From the NCBI RefSeq assembly GCF_020687805.1, contig NZ_JAJEWQ010000001.1, positions 589,135 through 653,134 of the forward strand: a DNA stretch of 64,000 nt, read 5' to 3'. A program made the translations under genes and the position numbers. The notes beneath the pieces were generated by a model, which was not told where the DNA came from, did no database searches, and worked only from the letters and a program-made list of their open reading frames with translations. The stretch comes from Planctobacterium marinum. GTDB taxonomy: Bacteria; Pseudomonadota; Gammaproteobacteria; Enterobacterales; Alteromonadaceae. Shown here in pieces: positions 47,318 to 56,558 of this stretch (position 1 is the first letter of the stretch; the number at the start of each line of letters is the position of its first letter).

Positions 47318-48811
47318 CTATTGCTTACACAAAGATTCAATAAACTGATCGTGAGAGGGCAGCCGGGTTAATGGTTCATTTTTAACCCTGCGCAACTGCT
47401 TCATTAATTCAGGTAAATTATCTGGCGCGATATTATTGGCCAGCGGATGATAATCCTGAGGTTCAATACCCTGCCCCATCATCACCTGTAGCCATGACGG
47501 CTCGAGAAATAAATCGTTTTGCTCCCTGAAAAGTTTACCGTTCGCTCTGAACAACTCAATCTTGTGAGTCAGTGAATCAGGTACCTGCATTTCTCTTAAA
47601 TCACGCCAGAACTGCGAGTCAGTCCGTTCATTGACATGATAGTGCAGGATAATAAAGTCCCTTATTTGCTCATATTCAAGTTGTGATTGCTTATTGAATT
47701 CTGCAACCATTTGAGGGTCAATACCGTTTTGCGGAAACATATGTACGAGTCGGGTCGCAGCAGATTGAATTAAATGGATACTGGTAGATTCCAGAGGTTC
47801 AAGGAAACCACTTGATAACCCAACAGCAATCACATTTTTATGCCACTGCTTTCTGGCACGCCCGGTTCTAAAACGAATAAAATTGGGGTCCTGTAGCGTT
47901 TTGTTTTCGAGGTTAGACATTAATTTGGCTAACGCTGCTTCCTCACTGTAATGGTTGCCTGAATAAACCAGTCCATTACCATTTCGGTGTTGTAGTGGAA
48001 TTCGCCACTGCCATCCCGCATCGTGGGCAATCGCACGGGTATAAGGTTTTGTAATTTCATCACGCTCAGTTGGAATGGCTACAGCTCTGTCACAAGGCAA
48101 CCAATGTCCCCAATCCTCATAACCTACGTTTAGTGTTTTTTGTAATAAAATTGCTCTAAACCCGGTGCAATCAATAAACAGATCACCAGATACTTCATGC
48201 CCTGATTTCAAGCGGAGGCTGGTGATATAACCGGACTCAGCGTCCTGGTCTACATGCTCTATTAACCCTTCAGTGCGTGTAACGCCCATTTTCTCACAAT
48301 GCGTCCTCAAAAATTTCGCATACAAACCGGCATCAAAGTGATAAGCAAATGGCATTTCAACAACCGGGTCCTGAGTTTTAATAATGCCAAATTTACCGGC
48401 TTCCGCGGCTAAATAATTCAGGTCATAGTCCCAGATTGAATAAGGTTCGTTATAGTGACGCTGTGCCCTCTTAACAAGATGATGGAACAGGCAAAATGCG
48501 TAGGATTTGCCCGGGGCACCAAATGTGTGGTAGTAGCTATGGCCTTGTGTTTTCCAGTTCTCAAATTTAATTGCCAATTTAAAAGTGGCTTTGGTTTCAC
48601 GAATAAAATCAGCTTCGTTAATACCCAACATGTTGTTGAGCAAACGTATCGGAGGAATCGTCGCTTCGCCTACGCCAACGGTCCCTATTTCTTCACTTTC
48701 TACCAACTCAACCTGAATTTGTACGCCGAGCAACTTTTTTAGAGTCGCAGCTGAAATCCAACCTGCAGTTCCACCACCGACTATGACGACCTTTTTAATT
48801 TTATTATTCAT
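47318..48811 (-). CDS. Flavin-dependent tryptophan-halogenase-family protein (copy 1)
   Basis: This 497-aa protein parallels copy 2: GGGTAGW near residue 12, TFKLAIKFENW with the candidate catalytic lysine, WQWRIPLQHRNGNG (WxWxIP motif), and GFLEPLESTSIHL with the glutamate. It follows the receptor gene after a terminator-like hairpin at 48888-48920. The pair is not close to identical, so the duplication is old. The substrate is unknown. Confidence 0.9.
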   Translation of the reverse strand: MNNKIKKVVIVGGGTAGWISAATLKKLLGVQIQVELVESEEIGTVGVGEATIPPIRLLNNMLGINEADFIRETKATFKLAIKFENWKTQGHSYYHTFGAPGKSYAFCLFHHLVKRAQRHYNEPYSIWDYDLNYLAAEAGKFGIIKTQDPVVEMPFAYHFDAGLYAKFLRTHCEKMGVTRTEGLIEHVDQDAESGYITSLRLKSGHEVSGDLFIDCTGFRAILLQKTLNVGYEDWGHWLPCDRAVAIPTERDEITKPYTRAIAHDAGWQWRIPLQHRNGNGLVYSGNHYSEEAALAKLMSNLENKTLQDPNFIRFRTGRARKQWHKNVIAVGLSSGFLEPLESTSIHLIQSAATRLVHMFPQNGIDPQMVAEFNKQSQLEYEQIRDFIILHYHVNERTDSQFWRDLREMQVPDSLTHKIELFRANGKLFREQNDLFLEPSWLQVMMGQGIEPQDYHPLANNIAPDNLPELMKQLRRVKNEPLTRLPSHDQFIESLCKQ

Positions 48812-48887
48812 TAAGACAATCCAAACTAGAGGAGCTATTGCTCTACCCTCTCAAGTTAGACAACGAAGAGCAATAGCCACTTATTAT

Positions 48888-48920
48888 TAAAAAAGCCCCA
48901 ACAGCAAGCTAATTGGGGCT
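48888..48920 (-). terminator. Hairpin after the alpha-glucan receptor gene
   Basis: On the minus strand AGCCCCAA and TTGGGGCT form an 8-bp stem with a TTAGCTTGCTG-like loop followed by a T-run. It lies between the receptor stop and the first halogenase-like start. Partial read-through would give high receptor and lower enzyme expression. Confidence 0.85.
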
Positions 48921-48976
48921 ATGACACTTTTAAGTGTTGCTGACCCATAATGCGTCGAGCAACCTATCAATCACAT

Positions 48977-51790
48977 TTAGAAAGAATAGTTGAAGCCAAC
49001 CAGGAAGTTTCTTCCGTATGACTGGAACAATGTGACCTGACGAGGGTCGCCATTGGCAAACTGAATATCATCTTCATCCGTCAAATTCTGCCCTTGCAGG
49101 GTTACACGTAAACCTTGCAGATATTCAATGTCAGATTCGCTGAAATCATAACCAATTTGCGCATCCCAAAGCTCTCCGCCCTGACCGGTACTAGGTTGCA
49201 GACTGAGACTCAGTCCACGTGTTTCGGTGGCAAACGCATCACGTTTTGTACCAGATACACGAATTTCCCAACCGGCATTTTCATAGTACATTGTTAATGA
49301 ATAAGACTCATCAGACAATCCAGGTACGCGTTCAACAGGTGCAGGTGTATCCCCTGTCACTTCATCCAACTGACCATCCAGGAAACTTGCACTGGCAAAC
49401 ATACCAAAGCCATCAAGCACATCTGCAATGTGGGCAAATGGCAAGCTCAATTGCAATTCCCAACCTCTTACATAGCCGGTTCTTCCATCTTGAGTAAAGT
49501 CAACTAAACCCAGCAGTGTACCAGGAGCCTGCCCATCAGATGTTTGATGAAATCCAGGAACATAAACTTCACTAAAGTCAGCCACGGCTTTGCCTGCGGT
49601 ATGCCAGTTGGTTAGATCTTTATAGAAGAATGAAACGGCAAAGTAAGCGTCATCTGCAAAGTAATTCTCATAGGCCAAATCGAACTGGTTTGCTTCCAGC
49701 GGTTGCAACGCTGGGTTACCTACAGAGCCTGACCATGGACCACTTGCAGGTGACGTTGCCAAAATCACAGGATCGTTAAATTGGAAGTTTGCCTGATTGT
49801 TAGCTTTCATTTGATCCATTCTTGGACGCGTCATAACTTTTGACATCGCAGTACGAATAAATTGATCTTCAGCCACTTCCAGACTCAAGTTTAATGTTGG
49901 TAAGACATCAGTATATGAATCCTCTCCTGTTACTGGTACAGCAACGATAAAACCGTCATCACCAGCAAATGTACTGAAGCCAGATGAACTCTGATCTACG
50001 TCAACTACCTGAACACCGATATTACCTCTTAATAACTTTCCACCGATTTCAGTGTCAATATCAAGTTTCGCAAACAGAGTAGTCACTTCTTCATCTACAG
50101 TGTAAGTGTCACCTAATCGGCCGGCGTCAATAGGCTCTGCATCAGTTGCAGTGTAGTAACCACTGTTGTACAAGCCAAGAGAATCATAGGCCAGAACACC
50201 GGGTATACCGATAAAGGACATATCTGCAACACCCAATACTTCCGGAATCGGACCTTGTCCTGGGTATTCAGGTGCAGTCAGGTAGAAACCTTTGTTGATC
50301 TTAGTTTTTGCACGATCAGAATAGTTAACACCTGCCGTAACCTTGTTAAAGATGCCCCATTCAACTAAGCCTTCAACTTCAAAACGTACGCTGTCTAACT
50401 CTTCGTCAAAAATCGGAGCGTTAACGAATCCATCTTGTGCGTCACTGGCAATTGGTCCACCACCCCATGCCTGAGGCCCTGCCAGGGAAATAAGACTTGG
50501 ATCGGTTAAGTCGGCGCTGGGTAATGTTGGATGCGCACTATACATAGGTCCATTCGGTGTCATAACCCATGAACGCGCTGAGCCAGGACGCCCATCAACA
50601 CCCGCTCTGCCCACACCAGAATAACTTTCTACATCTGTAAGTTCTTTATCCACAGAACTTGTCGATAGGTCAGCAATAAGGGTCCAGTTGTCGTTAATTG
50701 CATACTCAATATTCAGGCCAAATGTTGTCAGCTCTGATTTTTGTTGACGCACATCATTACGCACTACGGAGTAAAAATTGTCAAAATAACCAGCCGTTAC
50801 TAATCCATTATCCGTTGCTGTAGGCGCCCAAGGAGTTCCCCCCCAAACAGCACCACCTTCTTCAAGACCACGACGAGCATCATTTTCCTCAAAATCAATG
50901 TACAAAGCATCAAATTGAACTTTCAGATCATCATTAGGTGCATACTCAATAACACCGGCAATTGAGGTTCTTTCAAGCATCGCTGAGCGAGTGAAAGAGT
51001 CATGGCCTGTTAAGACTAGTTCGTCAGTCATAGCAACGCCTTCACCTTCTGTTGGTGGCGTTCCACCATTTAGAATTGGATCGTAACCCCAGGCTCTAAA
51101 TTGATTTTCCTGACGTGGAGACTCCATGGTTGCCACTGTTAATGCAACACCTAAAGTATCATCAGCAAACTGGTCAACGAAGTTCATAGACAAACGATGC
51201 CCATCATTATCGAAGTCCGGGTTACCGGCGTCTTCACCATTTTTCTCAATATTGCCGTTAATGGTCAGTGTAGGATCAGCGCTCAAAGGTTTGATGGTTT
51301 GCAAATCAACGCTACCACCGATCCCCTGGGATACCATACCTGCTTCAGGTGTTTTGTAGACTAAGATATTGGCAACAATTTCTGTTGGGTACAAATCATA
51401 TTCAACCCCACGGTTGTCACCCATACCCAAAAGTTCGCGACCATTTAGTGAAGTACCAACGTAGTTTTCATTAAAACCACGAACAGATAAGCCACTGGTA
51501 CGACCGTTTCGACGTTCACCGGCCAGACCAGGTAAACGCGCTAACGATTCGGCAACAGAGGTATCAGGTAACTTACCGATATCTTCTGCAGACAGTGCTT
51601 CTACGATGGAGGTTTCGTCCATCTTAATTGCTTGTGCACGTTGTAGTGCACCGCGGATACCAGTGACCTGAATGACTTCAGTATTATCAGCAGCGTCTTC
51701 AGCTTCCTGAGCAACAACCGTAGTTGCTGTCAGGCCTGTCATCGCAGCAGATACCGAAAAGGCCAACATGCTTTTTTTGAATTGTGACAT
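48977..51790 (-). CDS. TonB-dependent receptor, probable malto-oligosaccharide type
   Basis: This 937-aa receptor has a signal peptide cleaved near VVA-QEA (residue 27), a TonB box NTEVIQVTGIRG, a plug with the Proteobacterial carbohydrate-type opening ALQRAQAIKMDETSIVEALS and LPDTSVAESLARLPGL, and a barrel ending in FNYSF. This class imports oligosaccharides across the outer membrane. The pullulanase and GH31 neighbours and the shared palindromic operator suggest malto-oligosaccharides. Confidence 0.93.
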   Translation of the reverse strand: MSQFKKSMLAFSVSAAMTGLTATTVVAQEAEDAADNTEVIQVTGIRGALQRAQAIKMDETSIVEALSAEDIGKLPDTSVAESLARLPGLAGERRNGRTSGLSVRGFNENYVGTSLNGRELLGMGDNRGVEYDLYPTEIVANILVYKTPEAGMVSQGIGGSVDLQTIKPLSADPTLTINGNIEKNGEDAGNPDFDNDGHRLSMNFVDQFADDTLGVALTVATMESPRQENQFRAWGYDPILNGGTPPTEGEGVAMTDELVLTGHDSFTRSAMLERTSIAGVIEYAPNDDLKVQFDALYIDFEENDARRGLEEGGAVWGGTPWAPTATDNGLVTAGYFDNFYSVVRNDVRQQKSELTTFGLNIEYAINDNWTLIADLSTSSVDKELTDVESYSGVGRAGVDGRPGSARSWVMTPNGPMYSAHPTLPSADLTDPSLISLAGPQAWGGGPIASDAQDGFVNAPIFDEELDSVRFEVEGLVEWGIFNKVTAGVNYSDRAKTKINKGFYLTAPEYPGQGPIPEVLGVADMSFIGIPGVLAYDSLGLYNSGYYTATDAEPIDAGRLGDTYTVDEEVTTLFAKLDIDTEIGGKLLRGNIGVQVVDVDQSSSGFSTFAGDDGFIVAVPVTGEDSYTDVLPTLNLSLEVAEDQFIRTAMSKVMTRPRMDQMKANNQANFQFNDPVILATSPASGPWSGSVGNPALQPLEANQFDLAYENYFADDAYFAVSFFYKDLTNWHTAGKAVADFSEVYVPGFHQTSDGQAPGTLLGLVDFTQDGRTGYVRGWELQLSLPFAHIADVLDGFGMFASASFLDGQLDEVTGDTPAPVERVPGLSDESYSLTMYYENAGWEIRVSGTKRDAFATETRGLSLSLQPSTGQGGELWDAQIGYDFSESDIEYLQGLRVTLQGQNLTDEDDIQFANGDPRQVTLFQSYGRNFLVGFNYSF

Positions 51791-51879
51791 TGTGTTTTCC
51801 CGTTTTTATTACCAGAGTTAAGGGTCAGGCTGAAAATTGATTTCCTTTCTCAGCGTTTCTCTTATTTTTATTTACCAAG

Positions 51880-51909
51880 ATTTTAACGCCTGAATTTGAA
51901 ACGTGACAA
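51880..51909 (-). promoter_or_regulatory. Promoter of the receptor gene
   Basis: On the minus strand TTGTCA (51909-51904) and TAAAAT (51885-51880) are 18 bp apart. Transcription would start near 51873, about 83 nt before the start codon. Confidence 0.5.
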
Positions 51910-51914
51910 CTTCT

Positions 51915-51928
51915 TGCATACGTATTCA
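51915..51928. promoter_or_regulatory. MalR-type operator before the receptor gene
   Basis: TGCATACGTATTCA matches 13 of 14 positions of TGCATACGTATGCA. It ends 5 bp upstream of the proposed -35 box, a position suited to activation. Confidence 0.7.
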
Positions 51929-52136
51929 TACTCATTATCGTACATTTTTTTAACATTTCCATTTTTGGAATTATTTTTACCTGAAGTGCTTAAACCATTG
52001 TTTAATATAGATTTAAATTAAAGGATGGGTAAATTTGAGAAACATTTGTGATGAACAAGTGAAACCATCATAAGACTTTTTCATGGGAACTTTAACAGCA
52101 TATTTACATAATATGCATTGAAAGTGGCTTTCAAAA

Positions 52137-52166
52137 TTAGTCGAAAAAACACCCTGTTTCGACTAA
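52137..52166. repeat. 10-bp perfect inverted repeat
   Basis: TTAGTCGAAA and TTTCGACTAA are separated by 10 bp. It has no long T-run and lies about 350 bp upstream of the receptor start; it may be an operator or the base of an RNA hairpin after the large pullulanase transcript. Confidence 0.5.
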
Positions 52167-52178
52167 ATCAAACGACAT

Positions 52179-52209
52179 AAAAAACGCCACAAAATATGTG
52201 GCGTTTTTT
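52179..52209. terminator. Terminator of the large pullulanase gene
   Basis: AAAAAACGCCACA, loop of 5 nt, TGTGGCGTTTTTT gives a strong stem with T-runs on both strands just beyond the stop at 52221. Confidence 0.95.
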
Positions 52210-52220
52210 CCTCATTCAGA

Positions 52221-55200
52221 TTATTGCAAAGTGATTCGCAAATCCGGAGACGCTTTATCCGGGCCAATCAGTTCAATCAAATAGGTACCAGACTGAGCAA
52301 TATTCAGACTCAAATCCCCCCCTACCGGCGCCAGAGTGAGTCTTTCACCAACAACAACACTGTTGCCTTGTGCACCTGCGCCCAGGTCTACGGTAGCCCA
52401 GTCTTCACTGGCAACTTTAAACTCGTAGCTTCCAGCTGCCAGAGGCAATGACAACGAATAGGTTTTAACACCATCAAACTGCAGTTCGTCCACCGTACTC
52501 CAGTCATTCATCGTACCGCGAATAAACACCGGCGTACTGCCATACATACCCCCTTCAAACACACTCAGACTAATCGCATTCAAATCGGCGGCATCCATGG
52601 TAAAGATATAAACACCGTCAGTGGGGATTGTAATTTGTACATTACTGGCACCGGCATATAAGCCGTAATCTGACTCCAAAGACAGCGCTGAACCATCGCC
52701 GCCGAGGTTGACGGTTTCCCAATCTGCTGAGGCAACTTTGAATTCATAATCACCGGCCGCCATTTGCAACTGAACACCGTAAATACCTGAGCCTTCATAA
52801 ACAAACCGGTTGTTTTCGCTCCAGTCGTTCATGCTACCGCGCAAATATACACCGACTCCCGCGAAAGGTTCCTCCACTCTGACAGTAATGGATGGTGCCT
52901 GTGCGTCGCTGGCATCTACAGAGAAAATATAGGATTCGCTAGAATCGGGAGTGAACATCAGATTATTACCATAACCCAAGGTCAGACTCTCTCCGGTAGC
53001 TATGACTTCACCATTGTCACCGGCGCCAAAGTTAACAGTGGCCCAGTCTTCACTGGCAAATTTAAACTCGTACGTTACCCCCTCTACCAGGCTAATGGAC
53101 ACCTGATAAATGCCTTCCCCCTGATAGCTCAATGGGTTGGACGTGCCCCAGTCATTCATGTCTCCGCGGATGTAGACTGCGGTGTTGCCATAAACCGGCA
53201 GATCAGGTGTGCCGATGGTAGCGTATTGGTTAAGTCCAACTCCCTGAGCACCTTGCTGATGTTGAACAAACACCGCCAATGAATAAGCCGGTACAGTAAA
53301 CTCTCCCTGTTCGCCATTTTCAGAGAAATAGGCAGCAGCCACCTGAGGATCAATCGAGTTCATTTGAACCGGATGCAAACTGAAACCGGATGCCGATGGG
53401 ATTGCATGGGTTATGGCACTGTCTGTGGTATTAATCACCACAACGACAGCATCATAAAGTGGATCGATATCCTCCAGGTCTGCCCCATCATCTATGCTCA
53501 TCACAATCAGGCCTGATTCCTGTTCGGGCCCCACGTTATGAAAGCCAATACGCGCTTTGATTTGCTCACCGCTGGTCAGGCGGAACAGTTTAGTTGACTG
53601 GCGGATATCCAGATATTCCTTAAAGACTTCAGCCGCAAACTGAATATCTGACATGGCGGCCGCCCGCCCTGCATCTGCTAGGATAGGACGGATCTCATCC
53701 CAGCGACTGCCATTTTCCGATTGCAATGGCATACCCACGTTCCAGTTATTGCCATTCATCGAGAAGTCAATTCGGTTAAACCAGTCACCGGCGTCATAGG
53801 TATTGCGGTCCATGGATTTTGAGCGCAATAAATCACCACCTTGCTGCAGGAACGGAATGCCCTGACTCAACATCGCGGTCGCCATCGAAATGTTCTGCGC
53901 TCTGACCCGGTTCTCAATAGAGATATCAGACGGCAGGGTGTAATTTAGTTGATCCCACAAGGTTTCATTATCGTGCTTAGACACATAGTTGATAATGTCT
54001 GCCGGGTCCTGTGCATAACCTCCGATGGTATTGGTTTTGATAAAGGCATTCGTGGAACTCACAAACTGAAAATCAGTCAACGTGCCAGCTAAAGACATTC
54101 TGATTTTGTCCTGAACCCGCAATATTCCTGAACCAGTGTCGCCACTGAACATGGCTGCACCGCGGATAGCTTCGCGGATCTGGTCGTTAAAGGTCCCCAC
54201 TTCGGTACCCGCCATGTTCTTTTGGGTAGCCTGTTCAAAGAGACGGTCACCGCCCACTTCACCGAAGTCCCAACCTTCACCATAGAAATAATTATCGGGG
54301 TCCACGGACTGAACTGCCGCCCAGGAGTCCATTATGGCACTTTTAGGGATATGCCCCATCAGATCAAAACGGAAGGAATCGTAGCGATATTGTTCCGCCC
54401 ACAACACCAGAGAATCAGACATGAATTTGGCCATCATGCGGTTTTCTGTTGCGGTATTTTCACAACAGGTTGAGCGTTCGATATCGCCGGTAACGTGGTT
54501 ATACCTGTGATAGTAGCCAGGAACCACTTTATCAAACACCGAATTTTGGTTAGTACCAGAGGAAGAGGTATGGTTGTATACCACATCCAACGCGACACGC
54601 AGCCCCATGTCATGCAGAGCTTTAATCATGGTGCGCATCTCTACAATACGCGCTACCCCATCAGCGTCGGAAGCATAGGCGCCATCAGGCACATTAAAGT
54701 GATGCGGATCATAACCCCAGTTGAAACTGTCATAGCCACGCATTGCCGCAACAAGAGCCTGTGCATCTTCTGACGCCGGATCATAACTTTCAAATACGGA
54801 TAACAAAGTGGCAGAATTATCTTCAACACCACACACCGGCGCACCGCTATTTAATGCACATAAGTCCGCCACAGTGTCTTCCAGATTCACCACTTGCGCG
54901 GGATCTTCATTAATACTGGCGATATCGTTTGCCGGCATGATGTGATAGAAGTTTAATCCTTTCTCCACCAGGCTTTGCAGGTGTTGCACCGGCACCGAGC
55001 TGGCATCCGTGTAGGCCAGATATTTACCGCGATAGTCTTGCGACACCGAACTATCTAACGCGCTGAAATCACGAATATGTGCTTCATATATAACAGCATC
55101 TTCGAAGTGTTCTATCACCGGTGACGAGTGACTATCCCAGTTGGCCGGTTTTAAATCATCGTCATTGAGATCAACGATTTGCGAATAACGGCCATTAGTT

Positions 55201-56414
55201 GCAACACTGACAGAATAAGGGTCAGTACTTTCCACGGTAACAAGGTCATTCTCAAGCGGATGGAAAACCGTCAGTTCGAAGCGGTAAAAGAGACGATCCA
55301 GTTCGGCGCGACTTCCGCTATAACTCCAGATACCAGTTGTCCCGTCATAGGTCATGGCTGTCGTATTCAGCGAGGCTTTATCAGCATCATACAATTTTAA
55401 GCTGACATTTTGCGCTGTAGGAGCCCATAGATTTAAGCTGACGGTATCTCCCTCATAGTGTGGACCGTAACTGGCCTCATCGGCATCACTTTCACCGCGG
55501 GTATAAAGATCATCCAGCACCGGCGCTATTTGCACACGAGTTGCAGCGGCAACGTCACCGTCAGCGTCCATAGCGACAACGATCAACTGAGATTTCAGCA
55601 TTTGCTTAACCTGTTCGACTTCAGCGTCTGTCGTCAGGCTATCCCAGTCCGCCTGATTTAACGCCAATGCCGCTTCGCTGTTCTGTGTCTCAGAAGTTGT
55701 CAGAGATACGTAATGGTCTCCGGCTATGCCGCTTTCAGGATCGAATTCCAGATCTGCACTTTCAGACCAGTACAGGCGAATATCGGCGTATTCACTGGTA
55801 TCGGTTCCCCAAACTAAGGTATCACTGTATACCCAATGAACCTCAGCGTTTTGCACCGTGACCGGTATTTCAACAATGGCCTCATAAAATACATCTGACA
55901 CACCCGACAGCGTCCAGGCCATACGTTCACCGGATAAATCCATCATCAAATCTTGCTGTGAAATATCTTTATTGCCATCGGCGTCATGCACAATAAAGTT
56001 CATACAATCTGAGTAGCCTTCCAGTAACGGTACGATGAAATAGCCACCAAACACAGGATCTGTACCCATCACTGATGGCCCCTCTGGCCATGTAGTTGGC
56101 TCGGCTACCGTATCGGGGCAGTTTTCATTATTCCAAAGGTGCAATACCCAACCGTCATATTCTCCATCCGGACGATTGTAAAAAATAACCGCCTCATTAT
56201 CCTGAGCAACCACAGTGGGAGCTGGTAGTTCACAAGCATCGCCGTCTGCATTGACCACTTCCGGTGCATCACATGACAGCGGTGCAGGCGTATCCGGGTT
56301 TGCGGATGGCGGTGGAATATCAGGAAGTTCCAGTTTATCAGACGAACAAGACAGCAGTGCCATGCTCATCAATGTCGAAGTCAGTAACTTCAGTTTGAGT
56401 GATGGTATTTTCAT
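52221..56414 (-). CDS. Large multidomain pullulanase (GH13), lipoprotein, with three C-terminal repeat modules
   Basis: This roughly 1,397-aa enzyme carries a lipoprotein signal with lipobox ALLSC (Cys about residue 23). It then has an N-terminal PUD/CBM41-like starch-binding domain (VIFYNRPDGEYDGWVLHLWNN region, residues about 60-160), a CBM48-type domain (VSLNLWAPTAQNVSLKLYD) and a GH13 barrel. Catalytic residues: Asp684 (FRFDLMGH), Glu713 (FYGEGWDFGE), Asp815 (SKHDNETLWD). From about residue 1079 three ~109-aa modules repeat at 1079, 1188 and 1297, each opening V(Y/F)xRGxMNDW and containing YEFKxAS(E/A)DW. They probably bind alpha-glucan. The start 56414 is chosen over two earlier ATG/TTG-type codons because GGAA lies 7 bp before it. 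Confidence 0.93.
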   Translation of the reverse strand: MKIPSLKLKLLTSTLMSMALLSCSSDKLELPDIPPPSANPDTPAPLSCDAPEVVNADGDACELPAPTVVAQDNEAVIFYNRPDGEYDGWVLHLWNNENCPDTVAEPTTWPEGPSVMGTDPVFGGYFIVPLLEGYSDCMNFIVHDADGNKDISQQDLMMDLSGERMAWTLSGVSDVFYEAIVEIPVTVQNAEVHWVYSDTLVWGTDTSEYADIRLYWSESADLEFDPESGIAGDHYVSLTTSETQNSEAALALNQADWDSLTTDAEVEQVKQMLKSQLIVVAMDADGDVAAATRVQIAPVLDDLYTRGESDADEASYGPHYEGDTVSLNLWAPTAQNVSLKLYDADKASLNTTAMTYDGTTGIWSYSGSRAELDRLFYRFELTVFHPLENDLVTVESTDPYSVSVATNGRYSQIVDLNDDDLKPANWDSHSSPVIEHFEDAVIYEAHIRDFSALDSSVSQDYRGKYLAYTDASSVPVQHLQSLVEKGLNFYHIMPANDIASINEDPAQVVNLEDTVADLCALNSGAPVCGVEDNSATLLSVFESYDPASEDAQALVAAMRGYDSFNWGYDPHHFNVPDGAYASDADGVARIVEMRTMIKALHDMGLRVALDVVYNHTSSSGTNQNSVFDKVVPGYYHRYNHVTGDIERSTCCENTATENRMMAKFMSDSLVLWAEQYRYDSFRFDLMGHIPKSAIMDSWAAVQSVDPDNYFYGEGWDFGEVGGDRLFEQATQKNMAGTEVGTFNDQIREAIRGAAMFSGDTGSGILRVQDKIRMSLAGTLTDFQFVSSTNAFIKTNTIGGYAQDPADIINYVSKHDNETLWDQLNYTLPSDISIENRVRAQNISMATAMLSQGIPFLQQGGDLLRSKSMDRNTYDAGDWFNRIDFSMNGNNWNVGMPLQSENGSRWDEIRPILADAGRAAAMSDIQFAAEVFKEYLDIRQSTKLFRLTSGEQIKARIGFHNVGPEQESGLIVMSIDDGADLEDIDPLYDAVVVVINTTDSAITHAIPSASGFSLHPVQMNSIDPQVAAAYFSENGEQGEFTVPAYSLAVFVQHQQGAQGVGLNQYATIGTPDLPVYGNTAVYIRGDMNDWGTSNPLSYQGEGIYQVSISLVEGVTYEFKFASEDWATVNFGAGDNGEVIATGESLTLGYGNNLMFTPDSSESYIFSVDASDAQAPSITVRVEEPFAGVGVYLRGSMNDWSENNRFVYEGSGIYGVQLQMAAGDYEFKVASADWETVNLGGDGSALSLESDYGLYAGASNVQITIPTDGVYIFTMDAADLNAISLSVFEGGMYGSTPVFIRGTMNDWSTVDELQFDGVKTYSLSLPLAAGSYEFKVASEDWATVDLGAGAQGNSVVVGERLTLAPVGGDLSLNIAQSGTYLIELIGPDKASPDLRITLQ

Positions 56415-56481
56415 TATCATTTCCGGTTGAATTTGCAACACCTGGTATGCTCAAAGAGCAACTAAATGGACCTAACGCGGG

Positions 56482-56510
56482 AAATTAGTTTTTTAAACAT
56501 TTATTTACAA
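56482..56510 (-). promoter_or_regulatory. Promoter of the large pullulanase
   Basis: On the minus strand TTGTAA (56510-56505) and TAATTT (56487-56482) are 17 bp apart. Transcription would start near 56475. Confidence 0.5.
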
Positions 56511-56522
56511 GGCATTAACATA

Positions 56523-56536
56523 TGCATACGTATGTA
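56523..56536. promoter_or_regulatory. MalR-type operator, proximal site
   Basis: TGCATACGTATGTA matches 13 of 14 positions of the shared palindrome and lies 12 bp upstream of the proposed -35 box. Confidence 0.7.
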
Positions 56537-56544
56537 AAGCCGCA

Positions 56545-56558
56545 TGAATACGTATGCA
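56545..56558. promoter_or_regulatory. MalR-type operator, distal site
   Basis: TGAATACGTATGCA matches 13 of 14 positions. Its centre is 22 bp from the proximal site, two helical turns, which would place two bound dimers on the same face of DNA. Confidence 0.7.

Larger units (their letters stand above)
51791..52178. other. Promoter region of the receptor gene
   Basis: This gap (to the large pullulanase terminator at 52179) carries a promoter, one MalR-type operator, and a 10-bp inverted repeat, listed separately. AT-rich throughout. Confidence 0.6.

Noticed and set aside
45816..48811. Halogenated natural-product gene cluster
   Set aside because: No NRPS, PKS, RiPP or resistance gene is near; neighbours are glycoside hydrolases and a TonB receptor.
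52480..53185. Regular repeated DNA at the 3' end of the large pullulanase gene, checked as a possible CRISPR or tandem repeat
   Set aside because: The repeats are degenerate at DNA level, have a period of about 327 bp and encode a repeated protein module.
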